Below are positions 34,598-43,174 of a stretch of 64,000 bases of DNA, piece by piece. The notes under the pieces are model-generated. The model saw nothing but the letters and a program-made list of their open reading frames with translations. It searched no databases and was not told the DNA's origin. Within the stretch, counting starts at the first letter, position 1. Each line of letters opens with the position of its first letter. The translations under genes and the position numbers were made by a program. The stretch is from an uncultured Opitutales bacterium (GTDB lineage: Bacteria > Verrucomicrobiota > Verrucomicrobiia > Opitutales > Seribacteraceae), in contig CALSTX010000010.1 of assembly GCA_943789375.1 (NCBI GenBank), positions 1 through 64,000 of the forward strand, written 5' to 3'.

Positions 34598-36022
34598 TTA
34601 CTCAAAGCGCACTCTTGGATCCACCCAAGCAACCAGTGCATCCGAAAGAACATTCCCCACCAGCATCAAAAACGCAGACAAGGTTAACACCCCCATTACA
34701 ACGGGATAATCGCGGTCAATGACAGAGTTAAAACCGAGCAATCCAAAGCCATCAATATCAAAGATAGTCTCGACTAAAAAAGAACCCGATACAAATAATG
34801 TAACCTGATGCCCCACATTTGTAGCGATGGGTACCAAAGAATTTCGTAAAGCGTGAAATTTTACCGCATTCCCAAACGATACGCCTTTGGCCATCGCAGT
34901 CCTCACATAATCCGCAGCTAGATTATCCATCAGGTGATTTTTCATCAGCATTGTAAGAAAAGCAAAACCGCCCACCAAGTAACAGCAGAGGGGCTGAAAG
35001 GTGTGAGCGGCCAAATCCAAAATTTGCTCCCATGCTGTAAGTTGCTCAAAACCATCGCTGGTCATACCCCCCATAGGCAGCCAATCAAGGCGAACTGAAA
35101 AGAAAAGAAGTAAGAGGGAACCCAAGGCATATCCTGGAACAGCATACCCAAAAAATATAATAATCGAACTCAGGTCATCAGATAAGCTATTGTGCCTTAC
35201 TGCTTTGAAGACTCCCAAAGGAATACACACCGCATAGGTGATAATAAAAGTTAAAAGGCCAAAATACGATGAAACGGGCAGGCGTTCTGTAATAACCTGA
35301 ACAACTGGTTCCCCGTAGCGAGTAGAAACACCAAAGTTTCCTTGTATGACACCGTCGTGTTTCGTCATGAAAAGCTCGGCCACAGGCTTAGCATTTTCAG
35401 CCCCATCGGGCATCTTCCGCATACGAATCTGCCAATTCCCAAGCAAGTCAGATAAGTTTACAATGCGAACCTTATGACCCTCTTCTCTCTGCAGGATAAC
35501 TTTTTCACGGGCATCGCCTATCCAAGCAGAGGGTTGGCTTGCTTCGACCGCATCAATTTCTCCGTCTCCATTACGATCAAATGCAGCAAAGGAAAAATAG
35601 GTGAAAAGGTGATCCGGGAACTCATTTTCCTGCAAATATCCATCTTCATTCCAATCCAATTCAGAAATGTGAAATTTCGGTAAACTCACTCGCTCTGTCA
35701 GTTGGGTTTCATTTTGCAGAAAACGAATTTGCCTAAATTCTGTTTCGCGGGGCTGGATACCCAGCCAGATCAAGTAGGCCTTCCAGTGGGGTTTATCAAA
35801 ACCGTAAAGTCTTTTCATTTGATCTAACTGATCTTGAGATAAGGCTTGATTTCCCTGTGCATTCCCACCACCACCTGCACCCTCCGATACTTGCTGCATT
35901 TGCATCATAGCTTGTTCAAGCGGACCACCCGGTGCCAGCCTGGTAATAGCAAAGACCATAACACTTATCCCGAACAATGTCGGTGGTATCAACAGGAACC
36001 TTCGTAGAAAATAATCTCGCAT
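34598..36022 (-). CDS. Peptide ABC transporter permease (OppB/YejB type) with EF-hand insertion
   Basis: About 474 residues from ATG 36022 (MRDYFLRRFLLIPPTLFGIS, the standard start of this family). That is much longer than the usual 310-360. The excess is a periplasmic insertion between the first helix and the transmembrane core. It contains a Gly-rich stretch (SEGAGGGGNAQGN) and two canonical EF-hand loops, DWNEDGYLQENE and DRNGDGEIDAVE (35540-35656). The core follows (ERLPVSSYFGLLTFIITYAV, DYVRTAMAKGVSFGNAVKFH, VETIFDIDGFGLLGFNSV). First gene of the minus-strand opp operon, divergent from oppA. The EF-hands suggest calcium-dependent structure or gating, which is inference. Confidence 0.92.
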   Translation of the reverse strand: MRDYFLRRFLLIPPTLFGISVMVFAITRLAPGGPLEQAMMQMQQVSEGAGGGGNAQGNQALSQDQLDQMKRLYGFDKPHWKAYLIWLGIQPRETEFRQIRFLQNETQLTERVSLPKFHISELDWNEDGYLQENEFPDHLFTYFSFAAFDRNGDGEIDAVEASQPSAWIGDAREKVILQREEGHKVRIVNLSDLLGNWQIRMRKMPDGAENAKPVAELFMTKHDGVIQGNFGVSTRYGEPVVQVITERLPVSSYFGLLTFIITYAVCIPLGVFKAVRHNSLSDDLSSIIIFFGYAVPGYALGSLLLLFFSVRLDWLPMGGMTSDGFEQLTAWEQILDLAAHTFQPLCCYLVGGFAFLTMLMKNHLMDNLAADYVRTAMAKGVSFGNAVKFHALRNSLVPIATNVGHQVTLFVSGSFLVETIFDIDGFGLLGFNSVIDRDYPVVMGVLTLSAFLMLVGNVLSDALVAWVDPRVRFE

Positions 36023-36149
36023 CAATCCCATTCTTTGTAAGGACTTCCCTGCAGGTAGCAAAGAAAAGAAATTCAAAAAAGTCATTTTGTTTATCCTTTT
36101 ACTTGCCAAGTTCCCCACCCTGTTCAATTTCGGAATAGTTTACAACTCG

Positions 36150-37790
36150 ATGGCTTTTATAAGAAAAAAAAGATCTCTGCTCCTTACTTGCTCTTTGGCA
36201 TTTGGCTTTCTTGCCTCTTGCTCAGCCCCATCCAATGTAGAAAAGGCCATCGATGAACAAATTTTACACTTCGGCCTCGGTGCTGAACCTCAACATCTTG
36301 ACCCCCACTTAGCCACCAGTGTTGCGGCGCATAATATCCTCTCTGCTTTAGTAGAAGGATTGATAGGAGAAGACCCCAAGACATTAAAACCCGTACCGGG
36401 TGTTGCTGAAAGGTGGAATGTCTCGGATGACAAAAAAACCTACACTTTTTATTTTCGTAAAAATGCAAAGTGGCACAATGGGGACCCGGTCACAGCCCAT
36501 GACTTTGTCTACTCCTACAGACGGATATTGAATCCATCCTTGGGAGCCCAATACGCCTCGATGCTTCATGTTCTGAAAAATGCCAAGGAATTCCACTCAG
36601 GAGCGAAAACCTGGGAGAAAGCAAATGTCGGAGTTCTGGCCATTGATGACCTCACCCTTGAACTGGTTCTCGAAAATAAAACACCTTATTTCCTCGAACT
36701 TCTCAACCATTATTCATGGTTCCCGGTACACCCGCCGACTATCGAGAAATTTGGGGCTTTTGAGCAGATAGGAACGCCATGGACCAAGCCCGGAAACTTT
36801 GTGGGGAATGGACCTTTCAGCCTTTCAGGGCACCGGATCAACTCCGTCATAGAAGTTCAGGCCAACCCCCATTACTGGGATGCAAACCAAACCAAACTTT
36901 CTGGAATCAGGTTTTATCCAATCGAAACTTCGGATACAGAGGAAAGGGCCTTCCGTACAGGCTTTTTACATGTTACCCAGTCCGTCTCCTCAGACCGGAT
37001 AGAATACCTGCAATCCAAGCATCCTGAGTGGATTCACTCTGAGCCGTACCTTGGAACATATTATTATCGGTTTAATGTTAAAATGCCGCCATTTGATGAT
37101 CTCCGTGTGAGAAAAGCTCTGAGTTTGTCTGTAAATCGTAAATTACTGGTAGAGAAGGTTCTTAAAGGTGGCCAACAGCCCGCTTATTGCTTTACCCCAC
37201 CTGATACAGGAGGATTTACTGCCAAAGAGGGCTACAGTTACAACCCTGAGGAGGCGAAAGTATTGCTTGCTTCTTATTTGAAAGAAAAAGGTCTTCTTAC
37301 ACTGCCACCCATCGAACTAAATTATAATACATCGGAAGCTCACAAGAAAGTTGCGGAAGCTCTCCAGGCAATGTGGAAAACAACTTTGGGTATTGAAATT
37401 CAATTGTTAAACATGGAATGGAAAGTCTTCTTATCCTCAATATCTAAAGGTGACTATTCCTTGGCCCGTGCCGGATGGATTGGGGATTATGTAGATGCGA
37501 ACACCTTCCTTCATCTTTGGAGAAGTAATGATGGTAACAACCTGACTGGCTGGTCCAATCGAGCATACGACCAATCACTTTCGCTCGCAGAACAATCACT
37601 TACCCCTCAGGAACGGTTTACTCATTTTCAAAAATGTGAAGATCTTCTAGCCCAAGAAATTCCCATTTTACCCCTATACTTTTATGTTCATGTTTCCCTG
37701 CGGCATCCAACAGTTCAGGGATGGTACCCGACTCTTTTAGACCATCACCCTTATAAACATGTTTATTTAGAAGGGAAGATTACGGAGTGA
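36150..37790 (+). CDS. oppA: Oligopeptide-binding lipoprotein OppA-type
   Basis: About 546 residues from ATG 36150, which gives a proper lipoprotein signal (lipobox LASC). Family-5 binding motifs are LGAEPQHLDPHLATSVAAHN, VPGVAERWNVSDDKKTYTFY, FRKNAKWHNGDPVTAHDFVY and SYRRILNPSLGAQYASML. C-terminal FTHFQKCEDLLAQEIPILPL matches OppA-like proteins. It binds peptides in the periplasm for the plus-strand Opp system. The region 36023-36149 is the shared divergent promoter with the minus-strand opp operon. It overlaps oppB by 4 nt. Confidence 0.92.
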   Translation: MAFIRKKRSLLLTCSLAFGFLASCSAPSNVEKAIDEQILHFGLGAEPQHLDPHLATSVAAHNILSALVEGLIGEDPKTLKPVPGVAERWNVSDDKKTYTFYFRKNAKWHNGDPVTAHDFVYSYRRILNPSLGAQYASMLHVLKNAKEFHSGAKTWEKANVGVLAIDDLTLELVLENKTPYFLELLNHYSWFPVHPPTIEKFGAFEQIGTPWTKPGNFVGNGPFSLSGHRINSVIEVQANPHYWDANQTKLSGIRFYPIETSDTEERAFRTGFLHVTQSVSSDRIEYLQSKHPEWIHSEPYLGTYYYRFNVKMPPFDDLRVRKALSLSVNRKLLVEKVLKGGQQPAYCFTPPDTGGFTAKEGYSYNPEEAKVLLASYLKEKGLLTLPPIELNYNTSEAHKKVAEALQAMWKTTLGIEIQLLNMEWKVFLSSISKGDYSLARAGWIGDYVDANTFLHLWRSNDGNNLTGWSNRAYDQSLSLAEQSLTPQERFTHFQKCEDLLAQEIPILPLYFYVHVSLRHPTVQGWYPTLLDHHPYKHVYLEGKITE

Positions 37791-38707
37791 GAACTTTTTT
37801 TATCTCGAGATTGCTCCAAGCCATCCCCACCCTTTTTGTGATCGCAACTTTAACCTTCTTTATGACCCGGTTTGCTCCCGGAGGCCCTTTTGACTCCGAC
37901 AAAGCAATCCCTGATGAAATTAAGATTAAGTTACAAAGTCATTTTGGCCTAAACCTTCCCCTCTTCGACCAATACCTGCTCTACATGAAAAATTTACTCG
38001 CGGGTGATCTTGGTCCTTCCTTCAAATATGTTGGGTGGGATGTATCTGAGCTCATTAGCCTTGCTTTTCCTGTTTCCCTCAGCCTTGGCATTTCCGCCCT
38101 TTTAATTGCCCTGCTCATTGGTTTGCCAGCAGGTATGCTGGCGGCCCTGCGAAAAAACACTCTTTGGGACTATTTACCAATGGGCATTGCTATGGTTGGG
38201 GTCTGCCTCCCCTCCTTCGTCCTCGGGCCAATTTTGATTATGGTTTTTGCCACAGAACTCAAATGGCTTCCGGCTTTGGGATGGTACTCATGGACGGACC
38301 TCATTTTACCCTCCCTTACTCTGGGTTTATTTTATGCTGCTTATGTGGCCCGCCTTACTAGAGCCGGGATGCTGGAAACCCTGAAACAGGATTATATCCG
38401 AACCGCTCGTGCCAAGGGGGCATCACCGAGTAGAGTAATCCTAAGACATGCGATCCGAGGGGGTCTCTTACCCGTGGTCACCTACTTGGGCCCCGCCTTT
38501 GCCGGGCTTGTAAGTGGTTCTTTTATTATTGAAAGTATTTTCTTTATTCCCGGACTTGGTAAGTTTTTTGTAACTGCAGCTTTTAATAGAGATTATACCG
38601 TGGTCTTGGGTACAGTCCTGTTTTACGCAACCCTGATCATCATTCTTAACCTGTTTGTAGATTTTCTTCAGGCTTGGTTGGACCCGAAAGCGAGGGAGCA
38701 GCAATGA
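37787..38707 (+). CDS. oppB: Oligopeptide ABC transporter permease OppB
   Basis: 306 residues, the usual OppB length, starting with a GTG that overlaps the oppA stop. The N-terminal FISRLLQAIPTLFVIATLTF, FMTRFAPGGPFDSDKAIPDE and the EAA loop DYIRTARAKGASPSRVILRH are standard. Six transmembrane helices are expected. Unlike the minus-strand homologue it has no EF-hand insertion. Its TGA overlaps the oppC ATG (ATGA). Confidence 0.95.
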   Translation: MRTFFISRLLQAIPTLFVIATLTFFMTRFAPGGPFDSDKAIPDEIKIKLQSHFGLNLPLFDQYLLYMKNLLAGDLGPSFKYVGWDVSELISLAFPVSLSLGISALLIALLIGLPAGMLAALRKNTLWDYLPMGIAMVGVCLPSFVLGPILIMVFATELKWLPALGWYSWTDLILPSLTLGLFYAAYVARLTRAGMLETLKQDYIRTARAKGASPSRVILRHAIRGGLLPVVTYLGPAFAGLVSGSFIIESIFFIPGLGKFFVTAAFNRDYTVVLGTVLFYATLIIILNLFVDFLQAWLDPKAREQQ

Positions 38708-39564
38708 GTGAAGCCCAAGGTGCTTCTTTGGCTAAAGATGCTTGGATACGGTTACGCTCAAACCGGATGGCATTGGTTAGTTTAATTATTTTAGCGATCA
38801 TTGTCAGCTTCTCTTTCATCGGGCCTTTCTTCTGTGAATATAAATATGATGAGCAAAACTTGGATGAGCAATTTTTGGGACCCAATCAACAACACTGGTT
38901 TGGTACCGACAGCTTAGGCAGAGATTTATTTGCCCGAACAAGTTATGGGGGAAGAATTTCTCTGGCGGTTGGATTTTTGGCTACCACGGTTTCCTTGCTC
39001 ATCGGCGTCAGCTATGGAATGGTTGCCGGCTATGTCGGAGGGAAAACAGATGCCATTTTAATGCGTATCGTGGATATACTTTATTCCCTCCCTTTCACCA
39101 TTTTTGTTATCTTACTAATGGTACTTTTTGGAAGAAATTTCCTCCTTCTTTTTCTTGCAATTGGAGCGGTGGAATGGCTGACCATGGCTCGGATAACCCG
39201 GGCTCAAACCTTAAATTTAAAACGGGCAGAGTTTATTGAAGCAGCCAGGGCACTCGGTTTTTCTCATTCCCGAATACTTTTTCATCACATTCTCCCGAAT
39301 CTGCTCGGACCAATTATTGTCTACGCCACCCTCACAGTTCCTGCAGTCATGCTTCTCGAAGCAGCCCTCAGCTTCCTTGGTCTTGGCGTGCAAGCACCCA
39401 TGGCCTCTTGGGGCAGCCTCATCAAAGAAGGCGCCGAGAAAATGGATGTGGCTCCATGGCTCATCACCTTTCCTGGTATATTCTTTTGCCTCAGCTTATT
39501 TTGTCTTAATTTTATCGGGGACGGATTGAGGGATGCCCTGGACCCCAAAAGTTCCAAAGATTAA
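38704..39564 (+). CDS. oppC: Oligopeptide ABC transporter permease OppC
   Basis: About 286 residues. The ATG at 38704 overlaps the oppB stop and is preferred to the upstream in-frame start inside oppB. The N-terminal OppC region (DAWIRLRSNRMALVSLIILA), HWFGTDSLGRDLFARTSYGG, and the EAA loop EFIEAARALGFSHSRILFHH with HILPNLLGPIIVY are all present. The end FIGDGLRDALDPKSS is typical. The TAA shares its last base with the ATG of the fused ATPase gene. Confidence 0.95.
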   Translation: MSEAQGASLAKDAWIRLRSNRMALVSLIILAIIVSFSFIGPFFCEYKYDEQNLDEQFLGPNQQHWFGTDSLGRDLFARTSYGGRISLAVGFLATTVSLLIGVSYGMVAGYVGGKTDAILMRIVDILYSLPFTIFVILLMVLFGRNFLLLFLAIGAVEWLTMARITRAQTLNLKRAEFIEAARALGFSHSRILFHHILPNLLGPIIVYATLTVPAVMLLEAALSFLGLGVQAPMASWGSLIKEGAEKMDVAPWLITFPGIFFCLSLFCLNFIGDGLRDALDPKSSKD

Positions 39565-41246
39565 TGAATGATGTAAAGGTCCATGGGCTGAAAACTTTTT
39601 TCCATACCCGCGAGGGAGTGGTCAAAGCAGTAAATGATATAAATTTTACGATTCCTTCCGGGGAAGTAGTCGGCTTAGTTGGCGAATCGGGGTCTGGGAA
39701 ATCTGTAACCTGCCATTCCCTGTTACAATTACTTCCAACCCCACCAGCCAAAGTTGAAGGTGGTGAGATTATTTTTCAAGGAGAAGATCTTTTACGGGCG
39801 AGCGACCAGAAAATGAGAACCCTCCGGGGGAAATCTATTTCCATGATCTTTCAGGATCCCATGAGTTGCCTCAACCCCTATATGACTGTAATCGAGCAAG
39901 TAGCTGAACCGTTACTTATTCACGGCATGGTTAGTCAAGATAAAGCAAAGGAAGAGGCCATGGATATGCTTTTACGGGTAGGTGTTGATAAAATTAAAGA
40001 CCGAATGAATGCCTACCCCCATGAATTCTCTGGGGGCATGCGGCAGCGGGCAATGATTGCCATGGCTTTGATCACCAAGCCTGACCTGCTCCTTGCAGAT
40101 GAACCAACAACCGCACTGGATGTCACAGTGCAAGCCAAGATTTTAAAACTTCTCAAGCAACTTTGTGCAGAAATTGGAAGCAGTATTTTATTCGTTAGCC
40201 ATGACTTGGGAGTAGTGGCTGAAATCGCCGACCGAGTGGTGGTGATGTATCGCGGTAAGGTTGTCGAACAAAACACCACTCAAGAGTTGTTTCGTTCCCC
40301 CACCCATCCCTATGTAAAGGCCCTGATCGCGTGCAGGCCAACTTTTGAGGGAAATTTTGAGATTCTTCCCACGGTGGAAGATTTTATGGAAAGCCAATCC
40401 TACATACCTCAAAAAAAGAAGTTAAAAGAGCAGAGCAATCCCATTACAGAAAAAGATAAAAACTGGCTAAAGGTTGAAGAATTATCTGTTCATTTTCAGC
40501 AGGCAAATCATGGAAAGACGGTGAAAGCCGTTGATCGAGTGACCCTCTCCATTCCTAAAGGTAAAACGCTTGGAATCGTCGGTGAGTCAGGTTCGGGAAA
40601 GACAACCCTAGGCCGAGCAATCCTTAGGCTGACCCCGATTACATCGGGAAAAGTACGATGGCAGGATCAGGATATTGCTTTGGATAAGGAAAATGGCCTG
40701 ATGAACTTCCGTAAAAAGATGCAGATTATCTTCCAGGACCCCTACGCCTCCTTAAACCCAAGGCTTACGATTGAACAAACCCTGCTCGAACCCATGCTGG
40801 TACATAAAATCGGGGGAAACCACAAGGAACGACTAGATCGAGTTGTTTCCTTACTGGAAGAAGTGGGGCTAGAATCTTCCCACCTGAGAAGGTATCCCCA
40901 TGAATTCTCAGGGGGTCAACGACAACGGATTTGTGTGGCTCGCGCCCTTTCAACTGAGCCCGAATTCATCGTTTGCGATGAATGTGTAAGTGCCATGGAT
41001 GTTTCGGTACAGGCACAGGTGTTAAATTTACTCCATCAATTGCAGAAGGCTCGAAATCTAACTTACCTTTTTATTTCCCATGACCTCTGTGTTGTGAAAC
41101 ACATTGCAGATGAGATTGCAGTTATGCGTGCCGGGCAAATCGAAGAATTTGGAAAAGCAGAAAATATATGCCTAAACCCACAAACATCTTATACTCAGGA
41201 ATTAATGGATTCTATTCCAAGGACTAGTATTACCGGTACCTTTTAA
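39564..41246 (+). CDS. Fused OppD-OppF-type dual ATPase of peptide ABC transporter
   Basis: 560 residues with two complete ATPase domains in one chain. Domain 1 (about 1-275) has GESGSGKSVTCHSL, FSGGMRQRAMIAMALI and LLLADEPTTALD. Domain 2 (about 300-555) has GESGSGKTTLGRAI, FSGGQRQRICVARALS and a variant Walker B FIVCDECVSAMD, where Cys replaces the usual Pro after the catalytic Glu. Such fusions (YejF/GsiA-like) are common. It ends the plus-strand opp operon with single-base overlap to oppC. A hairpin at 41353-41371 could terminate transcription. Confidence 0.94.
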   Translation: MNDVKVHGLKTFFHTREGVVKAVNDINFTIPSGEVVGLVGESGSGKSVTCHSLLQLLPTPPAKVEGGEIIFQGEDLLRASDQKMRTLRGKSISMIFQDPMSCLNPYMTVIEQVAEPLLIHGMVSQDKAKEEAMDMLLRVGVDKIKDRMNAYPHEFSGGMRQRAMIAMALITKPDLLLADEPTTALDVTVQAKILKLLKQLCAEIGSSILFVSHDLGVVAEIADRVVVMYRGKVVEQNTTQELFRSPTHPYVKALIACRPTFEGNFEILPTVEDFMESQSYIPQKKKLKEQSNPITEKDKNWLKVEELSVHFQQANHGKTVKAVDRVTLSIPKGKTLGIVGESGSGKTTLGRAILRLTPITSGKVRWQDQDIALDKENGLMNFRKKMQIIFQDPYASLNPRLTIEQTLLEPMLVHKIGGNHKERLDRVVSLLEEVGLESSHLRRYPHEFSGGQRQRICVARALSTEPEFIVCDECVSAMDVSVQAQVLNLLHQLQKARNLTYLFISHDLCVVKHIADEIAVMRAGQIEEFGKAENICLNPQTSYTQELMDSIPRTSITGTF

Positions 41247-41352
41247 TCCGCAGGATTATCTAACCTTTTTGAGACCACAATACCCCTCATACTTTCTGGT
41301 ATTTTCACAAACTAGGTATCAGTTACGAAAGCAACATCCCCATTCCTAAGAA

Positions 41353-41371
41353 AAGGTATTTTCAATACCTT
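41353..41371 (+). terminator. Possible hairpin terminator after the opp operon
   Basis: AAGGTATT-TTC-AATACCTT is a perfect 8-bp stem, about 110 nt after the dual ATPase gene. The following bases (TTCAACG) are not a clean T-tract, so this is a weak candidate. The rest of 41247-41454 shows nothing recognisable. Confidence 0.35.
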
Positions 41372-41454
41372 TCAACGAACTCTCTTAGAAATCAGGCACC
41401 CTCTGCCGATTAAAGTAAAAAGAGTGAATGAAATTTTTTATCCCTTACGCCAGC

Positions 41455-42339
41455 CTACAAAAGCCTGAGGCGTTCAGATGAGAAAAAGAATTGTTGGGCC
41501 AACCCAGCAAGATTCCCGAAATGCAGACGAGCGAAAGAAAGTTTCTGCTTTAAGCTCCAATCTTCCAGGTGATACCTTTGGGTTAACACTTTATCAATCC
41601 ATGTATCGATCGGGAAAGCCTCGAGCATACCGCCACCAAATAAAAGAACACAATCAGCAATCTTACCACCGACTCCGGGTAATTTCATAATCTCGGTCCG
41701 GGCTTCATTATATGATAATTGCTTAAGACTGCCTAACCAATTTGGGTGGCTTTTGATAAACTGAGCAGTACCAGCTACATTTTTAGCCCGGTACCCCATT
41801 TTTAAATCTCTAAACTCTTTTTCTGAAACTTCCGCTAATTTTGACCAACCCGGAAACCCATGCTTGCCGCAACCCAATGAAGGACCAAAGATTTGAGAAA
41901 CCTTTCCACCAGTCTCTTTAATTTGTGGGATACTTTTTACAGGGCTTAACAGGAAATAAAATAAAATCTCATCTAATGGCTGCCTTAGGATCCTAAGACC
42001 CGGTAAAGAGTCCATACACTTTGCTAAGATTAGATCTGAACGCCAGGGTAATGTATCGATCGCTTCTTGATAAGTTGTATCTATCCATAAGTAATGAAGC
42101 AGATCTTTTTTTGAAAAACGAAGGGGGGTATTTGTTTGCCACTCCAATCGGCTACCATCGATTCGAAGCCTAACAATGACTTGATTGATCACACCGTGCC
42201 AAATACCGGCTACATCTTGGTCCCAAACAAAAGACTGACCTCCGCCTAAGGTTTCAGCCAGGCTCAGATTAGTAAACCCATGGCCTTCCAGTGAATCCCA
42301 GGCTTGAGGGCTTGTTTTGTCTACTCCTTGTGCGACCAA
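41455..42339 (-). CDS. 8-oxoguanine DNA glycosylase, OGG1 family
   Basis: 294 residues. The N-terminal OGG_N-like domain has LAETLGGGQSFVWDQDV (compare SGQSFRW in human OGG1). The helix-hairpin-helix/GPD motif is LPGVGGKIADCVLLFGGGML with the catalytic Lys in GGKIADC, and EAFPIDTWIDKVL gives the catalytic Asp. It excises 8-oxoguanine opposite cytosine and nicks the strand. OGG1 homologues are mainly eukaryotic, with scattered bacterial examples; most bacteria use MutM. It overlaps the upstream small secreted-protein gene by 19 nt. The start could be a few residues later, at GHGFTNLSL. Confidence 0.9.
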   Translation of the reverse strand: MVAQGVDKTSPQAWDSLEGHGFTNLSLAETLGGGQSFVWDQDVAGIWHGVINQVIVRLRIDGSRLEWQTNTPLRFSKKDLLHYLWIDTTYQEAIDTLPWRSDLILAKCMDSLPGLRILRQPLDEILFYFLLSPVKSIPQIKETGGKVSQIFGPSLGCGKHGFPGWSKLAEVSEKEFRDLKMGYRAKNVAGTAQFIKSHPNWLGSLKQLSYNEARTEIMKLPGVGGKIADCVLLFGGGMLEAFPIDTWIDKVLTQRYHLEDWSLKQKLSFARLHFGNLAGLAQQFFFSSERLRLL

Positions 42340-42806
42340 AGATAACTCTGGTTATTGGTCAAAATTGACTCGTCTTTCGCTTCGACAGAAATGTGCCAAG
42401 CCATAATTTTTTTCTTGGGCGTGGGCCAATCCTTTCCAGTAAGGCCTAACCAAACTTCACCTTTGGCAACCGCTTGCTCAGAAAGCAAAAAAGAGTAAGT
42501 AACAGGATCTAAAGATTGGGAATCCAAAATCTGTAATTGTAACTTGTGAGGTCTTGACTGAACTCCGGATAATTTTTCTTTTAAACCAAGATCTATCAAT
42601 AAGTAAAGTCCGTCTCTTTTTCCTTCATGAGACCTTAAAATAACTCGTCCACTGGTGTTTTCTTTTCCAGTGAAGTACTCACTCACCCGGACAAAATCGT
42701 AGTGAGAAAAAAAGGAGTGGGTAACGAGATCAACCCGAGTGTCACCCCATAACGACCAGGGCAAAAAAAAGGAAAAGGAAAATAGAAATTGAATGGGAGA
42801 AATCAC
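42321..42806 (-). CDS. Small secreted protein, unknown function
   Basis: 161 residues with a signal peptide (MISPIQFLFSFSFFLPWSLWG). The mature part is beta-rich (RVILRSHEGKRDGLYLLIDL, HKLQLQILDSQSLDPVTYSF). It does not resemble a family I know. It lies between the Lys/Ala-rich basic protein and the OGG1-like gene, overlapping the latter by 19 nt and so probably co-translated with it; a link to DNA repair is not evident. Confidence 0.7.
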   Translation of the reverse strand: MISPIQFLFSFSFFLPWSLWGDTRVDLVTHSFFSHYDFVRVSEYFTGKENTSGRVILRSHEGKRDGLYLLIDLGLKEKLSGVQSRPHKLQLQILDSQSLDPVTYSFLLSEQAVAKGEVWLGLTGKDWPTPKKKIMAWHISVEAKDESILTNNQSYLWSHKE

Positions 42807-42826
42807 AGATTCACCCCCAGCTTATT

Positions 42827-43129
42827 TCACTTTTCAGCAGACGCCGCAGGCTTTTCTTCAGCTGGGGCTTTCGCTGCCGCTTCATCAGGGCCTAGTACAT
42901 CATCTGGCTTCGCTTTTTCTGCCACTTCTTCTTTCGCTACCTTGGGAGCGGGTTTAGTGGCTGCTTTAGTGGCTGCTTTTTTTCGGGTCGTAGTCTTGGC
43001 TTTGGCAGCCGGAGATTTGACTGCCTTCTTACCAGCACTGGCTTTCTGTGTTAGCAATGCAGCTTTTTGGCGAGCCAAATAAGCAGTGCGGCGTCTTCTT
43101 TTAATTCGTTTGTTATATTGTTTGCCCAT
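42827..43129 (-). CDS. Small basic Lys/Ala-rich protein (histone H1-like tail)
   Basis: About 100 residues from the ATG at 43129 (MGKQYNKRIKRRRRTAYLAR), preferred over the upstream in-frame ATG at 43171. The N-terminal arginine-rich block is followed by a Lys/Ala/Pro tail with H1-like repeats (SPAAKAKTTTRKKAATKAAT) and a final acidic-alanine part. I recall similar MGKQYNK proteins in Verrucomicrobia, without known function. Nucleic-acid binding is likely from composition. The last third is acidic, an uncommon mix. Confidence 0.75.
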   Translation of the reverse strand: MGKQYNKRIKRRRRTAYLARQKAALLTQKASAGKKAVKSPAAKAKTTTRKKAATKAATKPAPKVAKEEVAEKAKPDDVLGPDEAAAKAPAEEKPAASAEK

Positions 43130-43174
43130 AGGATAAGGAGAATATGATGCTAAATCTGTGACTTCTTGCAAGCC

